Source of the DNA: Pseudomonadaceae bacterium
GTDB taxonomy: Bacteria; Pseudomonadota; Gammaproteobacteria; Pseudomonadales; Pseudomonadaceae
DNA: 50,883 bases
Assembly: GCA_019745275.1 (NCBI GenBank)
Contig: JAIETJ010000002.1
Span: forward strand, 1-50,883
Direction of reading: 5' to 3'
Part shown: positions 35,735-43,867 of the stretch, in pieces
How positions within the stretch are numbered: the first letter of the stretch is position 1
Layout of the letters: every line of letters begins with the position of its first letter
Made by a program: the position numbers and the translations under genes
Notes under the pieces: generated by a model
What the model saw: only the letters and a program-made list of their open reading frames with translations
What the model was told of the DNA's origin: nothing
Databases searched by the model: none

Positions 35735-36670
35735 ATGCAACGTCCGGTTTTTACTCGATCTTTACTGCACACTAAATTTTGGTTGCTCTGGCTAGGGCTG
35801 GCGCTGTTGTGGTTGCTGGCGCAGTTACCTTATGCCTGCTTGTTGCTACTTGGCCGTGCTCTGGGTGCGTTGATGTACCGCTTCGCCAAAGAGCGGCGGG
35901 AGATCATCGAAACTAATTTGCAGCTGTGTTTTCCCCAGTTGTCGGCCCTTGAGCGGCAACATTTGCTGCAAGCCAACTTTGCCTCGATGGGCATCGCCTT
36001 CTTTGAAATGGCCATGAGTTGGTGGTGGTACAAGCCGCGCTTGCGCCGCTTGGGCTCGGTTGAGGGCTTGCAGCATTTACAGCAAGCAGCGGCTGACGGC
36101 CAAGGGGTGATTTTAATGGCGGTACATTTCACCACTCTTGAGGTCGGGGCTAATTTACTGGGTCAGTTGCACACCATCGATGGCATGTATCGCCAGCACG
36201 ACAATGCGCTGTTCGATTTTGTGCAGCGGCGTGGCCGTGAGCGACACAACCTAGATGCCACGGCCATCGAACGTGAAGACGTACGCGCGATGATCAAAGT
36301 GCTGCGTGCCGGTCGCGCCATTTGGTATGCGCCAGACCAAGATTACGGGCGCAAGCAAAGTATCTTCTTGCCGCTGTTTGGCATTCAGGCGGCCACCGTC
36401 ACCGCGACCAGTAAATTTGCTCGTTTGGGTCGCGCTAAGGTAGTGCCTTTCACTCAAGAACGGCTGGCGGATGGTTCGGGCTATAAATTGGTCATTCATC
36501 CGCCGCTGGATAACTTTCCCGGTGAAAGCGAAGAGGCCGATTGCCTGCGAATTAATCAATGGGTCGAACAGGCGATTACAGCCTGCCCGGAACAATATTT
36601 GTGGGCACACCGGCGCTACAAAACGCGGCCAGAGGGTGAGCCACGGTTGTATAAAAAACGCCGTCGGTAA
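35735..36670 (+). CDS. Lipid A late acyltransferase (LpxL/HtrB family)
   Basis: Inner-membrane enzyme that transfers a secondary acyl chain, probably laurate, from ACP to a hydroxyacyl chain of KDO2-lipid A. The 311-residue protein has one N-terminal membrane segment (about residues 15-42). The catalytic HX4E motif is in MAVHFTTLEVGANLL, and WYAPDQDYG and LWAHRRYKTRPEGEP are typical late-acyltransferase segments. The position acylated cannot be told from sequence. It is divergent from minC, as in P. aeruginosa (HtrB2-like gene) from memory. Confidence 0.9.
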   Translation: MQRPVFTRSLLHTKFWLLWLGLALLWLLAQLPYACLLLLGRALGALMYRFAKERREIIETNLQLCFPQLSALERQHLLQANFASMGIAFFEMAMSWWWYKPRLRRLGSVEGLQHLQQAAADGQGVILMAVHFTTLEVGANLLGQLHTIDGMYRQHDNALFDFVQRRGRERHNLDATAIEREDVRAMIKVLRAGRAIWYAPDQDYGRKQSIFLPLFGIQAATVTATSKFARLGRAKVVPFTQERLADGSGYKLVIHPPLDNFPGESEEADCLRINQWVEQAITACPEQYLWAHRRYKTRPEGEPRLYKKRRR

Positions 36671-36776
36671 CTGCTCGGCCAGTTACTAAGGTAGTTTTAT
36701 TGACGGTGCCGAGCCTTGTGAGCAGCGCCGCCTATAAACGCACTCTATACTGGCAAAAAAAGCCCGAGCAGTTGCC

Positions 36777-37976
36777 ATGAATCAAGCCGTTACTCCCAAA
36801 GCGCCGGTCACCGGTTTGATCCTTTCCGGCGGCGGCGCACGAGCGGCCTATCAAGTGGGCGTACTGGCGGCGATTGCCGACTTACTGCCCGATCCTGCCA
36901 GTAACCCATTTCCAGTCATCGTCGGCACCTCGGCGGGCGCCATTAATGCAGTGGGTTTAGCCTGTGGGGCGCTGCACTTCAGTGAGGCAGTTCGGCGTTT
37001 AACCGCTGTCTGGCAGGGTTTTCATTGCCATCAGGTGTATCGCAGTGACTGGCCTGGCGTGCTGCGCCAAGCTGGGCGCTTCGTCGGTAATAGCTTGTTC
37101 GGTTTTGGCGCGGATGCCCCGGTAGCGCTGCTGGATAACTCGCCTTTGCGTGAATTGCTGGGCCGCGAGTTGGATTTTTCAGGCATTCACGCCGCTGTTT
37201 CTCGGCGTAAATTACGCGCCATTGCGGTGTCTGCGTTTGGTTATGAGACCGGCCAGTCGGTGAGTTTTTATCAGGGCCGCGCCACGGTTGATCCATGGTT
37301 TCGCCATCGGCGGGTGGGCGTGCCAACTCGCTTGAATCTGGAACACTTAATGGCCAGTACGGCGATTCCGCTGATTTTCCCGCCGGTAAAGGTTAATCGC
37401 GAATATTTCGGCGATGGTGCAGTGCGCCAATTAGCGCCTATCAGCCCGGCGCTGCATCTAGGCGCGACTAAGGTGTTAGTGGTGGGCGTGAGCGGCAATC
37501 CGCAGGCCGGAGCGCCGCAGCCCGAAGTGGTTAGGGTCAGAAGCACGCGTTCGCCAAGCTTGGCGCAGATCAGCGGGCATATTCTCAACAGTACCTTTAT
37601 CGACAGCTTGGAAGGCGATATCGAACTGCTTGAGCGCATCAATCATATGGGCCGATTAATGCCCGCCGACCTTAAAAACCAAGGCATGGGATTAAAACCG
37701 GTTGAGGTGTTGGTGATTGCGCCGAGTCAGCCATTAGATCAAATAGCCGCGCGCCATCGGCATGAGTTGCCGCAATCGTTACGCCTGTTCTTGCGTGGTC
37801 CGGGAGCCACCAAGGCCAGTGGCGCTGGGGTGTTGAGCTATTTATTGTTTGAGTCAGGCTATTGCAGTGAGCTGATCGAATTAGGCTATCAAGATGCCAT
37901 GGCGCAGAAACAAGCCTTGCTGGATTTTTTGGCCATTGAGAGCCTAACGCCAGCCCAGCAAGTACTTGTCGAGTAG
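36777..37976 (+). CDS. Patatin-like phospholipase
   Basis: Predicted cytoplasmic serine lipase/phospholipase with a Ser-Asp dyad. The 399-residue protein shows the oxyanion GGGAR (18-22), the nucleophile elbow GTSAG with Ser52, and the Asp in DGA (213-215), so all catalytic parts are present. There is no signal peptide. The C-terminal extension (about residues 290-399) is unassigned. It faces the hydrolase-MlaA operon across a shared terminator, and together with the lipid A acyltransferase suggests a lipid-turnover role, which is inference. Confidence 0.87.
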   Translation: MNQAVTPKAPVTGLILSGGGARAAYQVGVLAAIADLLPDPASNPFPVIVGTSAGAINAVGLACGALHFSEAVRRLTAVWQGFHCHQVYRSDWPGVLRQAGRFVGNSLFGFGADAPVALLDNSPLRELLGRELDFSGIHAAVSRRKLRAIAVSAFGYETGQSVSFYQGRATVDPWFRHRRVGVPTRLNLEHLMASTAIPLIFPPVKVNREYFGDGAVRQLAPISPALHLGATKVLVVGVSGNPQAGAPQPEVVRVRSTRSPSLAQISGHILNSTFIDSLEGDIELLERINHMGRLMPADLKNQGMGLKPVEVLVIAPSQPLDQIAARHRHELPQSLRLFLRGPGATKASGAGVLSYLLFESGYCSELIELGYQDAMAQKQALLDFLAIESLTPAQQVLVE

Positions 37977-38010
37977 GCTGTGACGGTTGCGTTTGCATAT
38001 GCTTCACGCA

Positions 38011-38043
38011 AAAAAATGCCCGCCTAATTAGGCGGGCATTTTT
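38011..38043. terminator. Bidirectional terminator between patatin and mlaA-like genes
   Basis: AAAAATGCCCGCCT (38012-38025) pairs perfectly with AGGCGGGCATTTTT (38030-38043) around an AATT loop. A-run on one side and T-run on the other make it work in both directions, ending the two convergent transcripts. Confidence 0.9.
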
Positions 38044-38056
38044 GTTTGCGCGAGGG

Positions 38057-38830
38057 TTACTCGGCGATTTGCAGTTTGCGCGCTTCGGTGTACAGGTAGC
38101 GCACCCGCGAATACTCAAACGGGGTATTGAGCTGACCATATCTATAGGGCGTGGTGTAGCGCGTATCGATCGCGTTCAGTACCGGAATAGCGAGGTTTCT
38201 GCGGCTTTCTTCGGCTACGTTCAGATAATTGGCGCTTTGCTCGGCGAGGGTGTCGACTACCAATCCGCTGGTATCACGCAGGTTGGATGGACCGAACACC
38301 GGTAGTACCAAGTAAGCACCGCCGGGCACGCCGTAATAGCCGAGTGTTTGCCCAAAGTCTTCTTTCTCGCGCGGCAAGCCCATGGCTGTGGCAGGGTCGA
38401 AAATACCGCCAACCCCGATTATGGTGTTAAACAGCAAGCGCGCCGTGGTGCGCATGGTTCGCTCGCCCTTGAGTTGCAGGGCGCTGTTAGCCAAGCTCGG
38501 TAGGTCGCCAAGGTTGCTAAAAAAGTTACTCACCCCGGTACGCACGAATTTTGGCGTGACATAGGTGTAGCCGCGCACAGTGGGTAGCATGACCCACTGA
38601 TCTAGGTGGTAGTTGAACTGATACACGCCACGGTTCCAGCCCTCGAGCGGGTCGTAGACGTCCATCGCCGAGTCGCTCGCAGCCACGAAGTTATCCAGCC
38701 CCGGGGTGAAACTCAGGCTTTGCAGGGGGGCAGTGAAACCTTCGTCCGCTGCATTGGCGGCGTTTGATTGAGCGGCGTTAGCCAAGCTGCTGCCCAGCAA
38801 TAGGGCGCTGAAGAATAAGTGCTTAGCCAC
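38057..38830 (-). CDS. MlaA/VacJ-family protein without lipobox
   Basis: MlaA-like proteins sit in the outer membrane with porins and remove misplaced phospholipids from the outer leaflet, handing them to MlaC. GTG at 38830 follows GGAG and gives 257 residues with a signal peptide (MAKHLFFSALLLGSSLANAA). There is no Cys lipobox, so unlike E. coli MlaA this protein should be a soluble or peripheral periplasmic protein. The family core is clear: DPLEGWNRGVYQFN, VSNFFSNLGDLPSLANSALQ, DFGQTLGYYGVPGG and YLVLPVFGPSNLRD. The start overlaps the upstream hydrolase gene by eight bases. It is probably a second copy beside a lipoprotein MlaA elsewhere. Confidence 0.88.
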   Translation of the reverse strand: MAKHLFFSALLLGSSLANAAQSNAANAADEGFTAPLQSLSFTPGLDNFVAASDSAMDVYDPLEGWNRGVYQFNYHLDQWVMLPTVRGYTYVTPKFVRTGVSNFFSNLGDLPSLANSALQLKGERTMRTTARLLFNTIIGVGGIFDPATAMGLPREKEDFGQTLGYYGVPGGAYLVLPVFGPSNLRDTSGLVVDTLAEQSANYLNVAEESRRNLAIPVLNAIDTRYTTPYRYGQLNTPFEYSRVRYLYTEARKLQIAE

Positions 38831-40118
38831 GGAAGAACTCCAGCATGGCGTCAGTGTTGACGCGGTAGTCGAGGTTGCCGCAATGGCCACCCAGTGGGTA
38901 TACAGTCAGGCGTTCGGCAAAGGTGCGGCGCAAGAACGTCAAGTCGCCTGGGCCGAGAATCAGGTCGTCAGCATTGGTCATTACGGCAATTTTAGTATTG
39001 GTTTTTAAGTAGTCTTCCAGCGCGTAGAGGCTGATTTGCTGATCCAGTTGCTCGAGGGTGCCGTGTTTATTGCTTTGTTGCCAAAGTGGCAACAACTGCT
39101 GCTCGGCGTAACAGCGGAAGTTACACGTGGCGGCTTTTTTGAAGTACGGCACCAGCTCGGTGCGGTAGCCAATTTCAGTGTTCGGCGGGGTAATCAGCCC
39201 GCGCTTATTGATGAGGTCAGAGGTGTAGACAATGTCAGACACCGAGAAGCGGAATGAGGCGCCAATCAATGAGGCCATTTGCGGGGTGGTCAGGCGCTCT
39301 TTGGAATTTTGCAGATCAAACAACAAGGCCTCGTCCACTTCTATGCGGCCTTTCTCCTCAAAATAGCGCGCTAACTTGTTAAACAGCAGATCGAACGATG
39401 CTGGTTTGCCCTTTAGGTTCAAATCTACCATCGATAGTTTGTCGAGGTTACCTACCGAGGTCAGCAGGTCAACCGGTGGGTTGAGCATGAGCACGCGCTT
39501 AAAGTTGAAGCTGTGTTTACGCTCGTCAATATGGCTGACAAAGGCGGCGTTCAAGGCGCCCAAACTGTAACCGGTGAGGTTGTAGCTGGTGACTTGCAGG
39601 TCGCTGTGTTTGGCCTTGATGGCTTCCATGACCCGATACAAATCCTCGGCGTCGGCACTGGAAATACCCGGCGTGGCACTGGTGGATGCGGAGGTAATAA
39701 AGTCATAGCTGGTTGGTGAGGAAAGCTGCACCACGTGGTAACCGGCGGCGTAGAAGAGTTTTTTCAAAAACTCAGGTTTGCCACTGGAGTACTGCGCGCC
39801 AGTTCCCGCGATGATGAAGATCAAAGGGGCAGGGCCACTTTGCTGGGCTAGGCGATAAGGCAGTTTTTCCACGTTCCAGAAAATATCGGGGATTTTCTCG
39901 TCGCGTACGCTTTCGAGATCGAGGCGATAGTCGGCTTGGTCGATATCTTCATCGGCCGCCACCTTTGGTCTTAGCAGTGTGGGAGTACCGGCGATGGTCG
40001 ACTCAAAGGCGTTACTGATCGGGTAACCGTAAGTGGCGGCATCGATGCTAGCGGCCTGCACTGACAGTGTCAGAGGCAGGCCGACGAGCAGCGTGGCAAG
40101 GCTTAGAAGCCGGAGCAT
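38823..40118 (-). CDS. Periplasmic alpha/beta hydrolase, function unknown
   Basis: The 431-residue protein has a signal peptide (MLRLLSLATLLVGLPLTLSVQA). It carries an alpha/beta-hydrolase core: an oxyanion-type FIIAGTGAQY segment, the nucleophile elbow GYSLG with Ser185, a probable acid in NADDLILGPGD and His in LGGHCGNLD. No specific family was recognised. Translation of the MlaA-like gene is coupled through an eight-base overlap (GTGGCTAA). A lipase-like activity on phospholipids or lysophospholipids removed from the outer leaflet is plausible but only inferred. No clear promoter was found upstream. Confidence 0.75.
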   Translation of the reverse strand: MLRLLSLATLLVGLPLTLSVQAASIDAATYGYPISNAFESTIAGTPTLLRPKVAADEDIDQADYRLDLESVRDEKIPDIFWNVEKLPYRLAQQSGPAPLIFIIAGTGAQYSSGKPEFLKKLFYAAGYHVVQLSSPTSYDFITSASTSATPGISSADAEDLYRVMEAIKAKHSDLQVTSYNLTGYSLGALNAAFVSHIDERKHSFNFKRVLMLNPPVDLLTSVGNLDKLSMVDLNLKGKPASFDLLFNKLARYFEEKGRIEVDEALLFDLQNSKERLTTPQMASLIGASFRFSVSDIVYTSDLINKRGLITPPNTEIGYRTELVPYFKKAATCNFRCYAEQQLLPLWQQSNKHGTLEQLDQQISLYALEDYLKTNTKIAVMTNADDLILGPGDLTFLRRTFAERLTVYPLGGHCGNLDYRVNTDAMLEFFRG

Positions 40119-40262
40119 GGGCGATTCTCATGTTGGGTTGTTTAGGGCACCAGAGAATCACACCGTGCATTGTCAATACAACAAAAAAGCTGGTTGTAAG
40201 TAGATTTTTCTGGCTGTTTGCATGGTGTGCTCGCTCCTGGGCAGATTTAGCCGTGGATGTGC

Positions 40263-40290
40263 TTGCATCAGAATGCTTGGCGGTTATGCT
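40263..40290 (+). promoter_or_regulatory. Possible promoter for the small membrane protein gene
   Basis: TTGCAT (40263-40268) and TATGCT (40285-40290) are 16 bases apart and would start transcription near 40297. The remaining part of the divergent space 40119-40319 shows TTGACA on the minus strand (40178-40173) without a matching -10. Confidence 0.35.
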
Positions 40291-40319
40291 TGCCGGCGTT
40301 TTGTTTACCGGAGAATCTT

Positions 40320-40688
40320 ATGTCGCGCCGTTTCCCATGGGTGTTGTTGCTGTGTTTAGCCGTTTGGTTGGCTGCTTGTTATGGGCTGCGTTTTGGGTTT
40401 ATGGAGGATGGTCAGTGGGTGGGCGTTTGCGCTGAGCCTGCTGGGATTTGGCAGTGCCAATTGCGCAGCGCGCTGGGTTTGACGATTCACTGGGGCGTAC
40501 TGGCGTGGTTAGCCGTGCTGCCGGCCGTGCTGGGCTTCTTTATACCGGGGCGTATCGGCCAGATCTTGGCGGCCATTGGGCTGTTTTTTGCCCTGCCAGC
40601 GTTGGTGCTGTATACCGCCAGCCTAGCGGTATTTGCCTTGGTGATCGCCGCGCTACGGCTAGTGCGCGCACCGCGCGCGGGCATTTAA
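40320..40688 (+). CDS. Small integral membrane protein, unknown function
   Basis: ATG 40320 follows GGAG (40310-40313) and gives 122 residues; the longer frame from 40257 is not supported. There are three or four membrane segments: about residues 5-22, 57-75, 80-95 and 97-115. The loop between the first two has two Cys residues (VCAEPAGIWQC), which could pair in the periplasm. I do not recognise the family beyond a resemblance to short conserved proteins at this place in pseudomonads. It ends at a strong shared terminator. Confidence 0.65.
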   Translation: MSRRFPWVLLLCLAVWLAACYGLRFGFMEDGQWVGVCAEPAGIWQCQLRSALGLTIHWGVLAWLAVLPAVLGFFIPGRIGQILAAIGLFFALPALVLYTASLAVFALVIAALRLVRAPRAGI

Positions 40689-40710
40689 GCGGCGGGTTTT
40701 CCAGCGCTAA

Positions 40711-40744
40711 TAAAAAAGGGATGACCATGGTCATCCCTTTTTTA
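40711..40744. terminator. Bidirectional terminator after the small membrane protein gene
   Basis: AAAAAAGGGATGACC and GGTCATCCCTTTTTT form a nearly perfect palindrome centred near 40727, with A- and T-runs at the ends. It terminates both the 122-residue protein gene and the convergent GH17 gene. Confidence 0.9.
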
Positions 40745-40755
40745 TGCGGCGGGGT

Positions 40756-42306
40756 TTAGTCGCGTGCTAGGCGCAGGCTACGCAACAGGGCGCCGAGTAG
40801 CAGGGTGCTGGTGATGGCCCAGCCGATAGCTTGCAGGTTGCCGAGGGTTTCTTCATACAGCTGCGGGACAATCCCGGCGCCGATCAGTACCGCCAGAAGG
40901 ATGATTTCCCGACGTGGGCCGGCCACCGGGCGGCATAGGTAGAACAGTGCCGGCAGCAGCAAGGCAGCGCTGGGGAAGCTGCGATAGCGTGCATCAAATA
41001 CCAGCGCCAGCATCATCACTGCACCGGCAAAACCAGTGGCGGCCAGCCACCAGCCGGCGCGCGCTTCTAGCCATGCATAAAGCACTGCGCGGCGGCCGTT
41101 GCGGGCCGACAAACTCAGCACCGCATGTGCCAGTACCAGCAGGTTCAAAGCAATCAGTGTGGCCGCCCATAACCACTCGGCTAGATAACGGCTGGTGACT
41201 AGCGCCAGTTCAGCCCATAAACCTATGCCGGCGGCGCCAACGGCTGCCAGCGGCGGCAGCAATAAAGCGGCGCGGGTCGAAGCCGGACGCCCAGCCAGTA
41301 ATAAACTCAGAGCCAGTAAGCCGCCACTGAAGGCCAGCCACAATGGCCAGTGCGGCAGGTTGGAGACGGGGCCGGCGAGCACGTTTTTCTCTTGCCGGTC
41401 AGCGTCAAACAAGCCCCAATAGCCGCCCACTGCGCCTTCGCTGCTGCGCTTCCACGGTTGGTCAAAGGCTTCGATCAGGTTGTAGTGCCAGCCATGTTGC
41501 TCGGCTAACTGCACGAAGCCGCGCATGAACTTGGCTTCGTTAACTCGGCTGGGCAGCGCTGTTTCGCGCTGGCGGCCTTCACTCGGCCAGCCGGTTTCGC
41601 CGATCAGAATATCTTTTGGGGCAAAGCGTTGGCCGAATTCCTGGCGAATATCGGCGACGTGGGCCAGCGCCTTGTCGATCCCGGCCGGGTCATTTTCCCA
41701 GTAGGGCAGCAGGTGGATGGTCAAGAAATCCACGGCTGGAGCGACCTGTGGGTACTGGTCCCAAAACTCCCAAACATCGGCGTAGGTTACCGGCTGAGTG
41801 ACCTCTGCTTGCACCTGGTTGATGAGTTTAACCAGCTGATCGCCGGTCACTTCTTTGCGCAGCAACGCTTCGTTGCCGACGATAACGGCTTTAACCACAT
41901 CGGGATTGGCCTTGGCGGCTTTAATCAGCGCCTGAACTTCAATCTCGGTGTCCACTGGATTGCTGCTGACCCACGCACCCAGCATCAGTTGTAGCCCGTG
42001 TTTGCGGGCCAACTCGGGAATCGCCTCAAGGCCCGTCATCGAGTAGGTGCGTACGCACTCAAAGCGAGTGGCCAGCAGGGCTAAGTCGCCATCCATCTGT
42101 TCGGCACGCAGCACAAACGGCTGGTCGAACGGCGACTGGTCTTTGCCAAATGGGCTGTAGGAAACGCACTGCATCTTATGCGTGGCGCTGGCGGCATCGG
42201 CGAGAATCACCGGCTGACCAATGGCGTACCAAAGGCCGCCCAGCGCAAACAGCGCCAGTAAGCTGGAGAATAGGTAGGGCAGGGTGAAGCGGGAGTTTAC
42301 GGGCAT
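40756..42306 (-). CDS. Membrane-anchored GH17 beta-glucan hydrolase/transglycosylase
   Basis: Predicted enzyme acting on beta-1,3-glucan, possibly forming beta-1,6 links in osmoregulated periplasmic or cyclic glucans. ATG at 42306 gives 516 residues. An N-terminal signal anchor (about residues 8-33) is followed by a GH17 TIM barrel (about 40-300) with acid/base Glu146 in VGNEALLR and nucleophile Glu237 in GETGWPS. About seven or eight membrane segments follow (about 310-510). This two-part layout occurs in bacterial glucanosyltransferases of the NdvC/Glt type, as I recall. There is no glycosyltransferase domain and no synthase gene adjacent. Confidence 0.8.
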   Translation of the reverse strand: MPVNSRFTLPYLFSSLLALFALGGLWYAIGQPVILADAASATHKMQCVSYSPFGKDQSPFDQPFVLRAEQMDGDLALLATRFECVRTYSMTGLEAIPELARKHGLQLMLGAWVSSNPVDTEIEVQALIKAAKANPDVVKAVIVGNEALLRKEVTGDQLVKLINQVQAEVTQPVTYADVWEFWDQYPQVAPAVDFLTIHLLPYWENDPAGIDKALAHVADIRQEFGQRFAPKDILIGETGWPSEGRQRETALPSRVNEAKFMRGFVQLAEQHGWHYNLIEAFDQPWKRSSEGAVGGYWGLFDADRQEKNVLAGPVSNLPHWPLWLAFSGGLLALSLLLAGRPASTRAALLLPPLAAVGAAGIGLWAELALVTSRYLAEWLWAATLIALNLLVLAHAVLSLSARNGRRAVLYAWLEARAGWWLAATGFAGAVMMLALVFDARYRSFPSAALLLPALFYLCRPVAGPRREIILLAVLIGAGIVPQLYEETLGNLQAIGWAITSTLLLGALLRSLRLARD

Positions 42307-42311
42307 GATCG

Positions 42312-42342
42312 GGCGCGCATCTGAGAGCAAAGGCGCGCATCT
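42312..42342. repeat. Short direct repeat before the GH17 gene
   Basis: GGCGCGCATCT occurs at 42312-42322 and again at 42332-42342, exactly 20 bases apart (two helical turns), just upstream of the GH17 start. It may be a regulator site or chance. The rest of 42343-42526, shared with the divergent HD-GYP gene, holds no promoter that I can name with confidence. Confidence 0.35.
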
Positions 42343-42526
42343 TAGCTGATTAGCCGGGTCTAGAGGAGGCTGACGGCTGATGAGTGTTCGTCGTGGTCAA
42401 TTACGGCTTTAGCTAGATGCAGCCAGTCCCAGCGGTAATAACCGCTATAGTTGCTTGAGTGTGGTTTGAGTGAGTGCTGAGCAATGTGTGATTGTTTCTG
42501 TTTAACCCTATTACGATTAGTTCGGC

Positions 42527-43768
42527 ATGGCTGATAGCGGCGCGCGTGATCGCATCAAGGTCACCATTGCACAACTGACCATCGGCATGTACGTGGTCGA
42601 GTTGGACCGCCCGTGGAGTGAAACGGCCTTTTTGTTTCAGGGCTTTCGGATTCGCCATGCACAAGAGATTTTGCTCCTCGGTGAGGTCTGTCAGTTTGTT
42701 TGGGTGGATGCACAGCGCTCGTTTGGGGTCAAACAGCAGGTTGAAGACAACCTAATGAGGCTGGCTGGCGAACAGTTGCAACCGCAAATTGCCAAGGTTG
42801 AGTTCAGTCAAGAAATGCAGCGCGCCGAGCCGTCGTTTCATGCCGCCCGCGAGCAATCGTTGCGGATTCTCGAGGCCGTGCGCCTTGGGCAGGCGCTGGA
42901 TGTGGCGCAGGTTAAGTTGGTGGTTAAAGAGTGCGTGGAAAGCATGCTGCGCAATCCTGGCGCCATGTTGTGGTTAGCACGGATCAAACACAGCGATGAA
43001 TACACCGCCGAACACAGTTTGCGCGTGGCTATTTTAGCGATTGCCTTGGGCCGTGAACTCAACTTGCGCCAGGGTGAGCTTGAACACTTGGGCGTGTGCG
43101 GGATGCTGCATGACGTAGGCAAAATTAAGGTGCCGGCGGAGATTCTCAACAAGCCCGGCGCGCTGACCGCCGCGGAACTGGTGATTATGCAAAGTCATGC
43201 CAGCGAAGGGCGTAAGTTGCTGATGAGCAACCAGCAGGTCACTGCCGCGGCCGTTGACGTGGCCTATTCGCACCATGAACGCTTGGATGGGCGTGGCTAC
43301 CCGCGCGGCTTGGATGCGGCGCGGATTCCGTATTTTGCCAAAATTGTCGCCGTGGTGGATGCCTACGATGCGATCAACAGCGATCGGGTGTACAGCAAAG
43401 GCCGGTCGAGCTTGGAGTCACTGCGAATTCTGTTTGAAGCGAGCGGCAGCCATTTTGATGCGGAATTGGTCGGCCTGTTTGTGCGCCGTATTGGCATCTA
43501 TCCGCCGGGAGAAATCGTCGAGATGAGTAACGGCGAGGTGGGCATCATTGTCGCTTGCTCGCAACTCAGCAAACTTAAACCTCGGGTGTTGCTGGTGCTG
43601 GATGGACAAAAGTTGCCGGGCCCTGAGCGGGTGATCGATTTAGACCAAGCCGTGGTTGATCAGCAGCAGCGCCCCTATCGGATTAAAGAAGTTTATCCCA
43701 GTGGTGCTTTTGGGATTGATATCGAGGCGTATCGACGCAAAGGGCTGATTATTCCGCCGCATTTGTAA
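42527..43768 (+). CDS. HD-GYP domain protein, predicted c-di-GMP phosphodiesterase
   Basis: Likely hydrolyses cyclic di-GMP. The 413-residue protein begins with a DUF3391-like domain (about residues 8-130). The HD-GYP domain follows (about 150-320) with His163 in TAEHSLRV, His195-Asp196 in HDVGKIKVP, and HHERLDGRGYP at 249-259, so metal ligands and the GYP motif are intact. A C-terminal extension (about 335-413) has no known match. There is no membrane segment. It lies 99 bases upstream of the cNMP/CBS gene. Confidence 0.9.
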   Translation: MADSGARDRIKVTIAQLTIGMYVVELDRPWSETAFLFQGFRIRHAQEILLLGEVCQFVWVDAQRSFGVKQQVEDNLMRLAGEQLQPQIAKVEFSQEMQRAEPSFHAAREQSLRILEAVRLGQALDVAQVKLVVKECVESMLRNPGAMLWLARIKHSDEYTAEHSLRVAILAIALGRELNLRQGELEHLGVCGMLHDVGKIKVPAEILNKPGALTAAELVIMQSHASEGRKLLMSNQQVTAAAVDVAYSHHERLDGRGYPRGLDAARIPYFAKIVAVVDAYDAINSDRVYSKGRSSLESLRILFEASGSHFDAELVGLFVRRIGIYPPGEIVEMSNGEVGIIVACSQLSKLKPRVLLVLDGQKLPGPERVIDLDQAVVDQQQRPYRIKEVYPSGAFGIDIEAYRRKGLIIPPHL

Positions 43769-43867
43769 CCCGTCGATGCGACTTGCGCAGGGCTTAGACT
43801 TAGGTCCAATGGTGGTTGCTGAAACCAGCCCTGAAGATGGCCATTTCGAGCTAGTTTGAGGTGGTTC

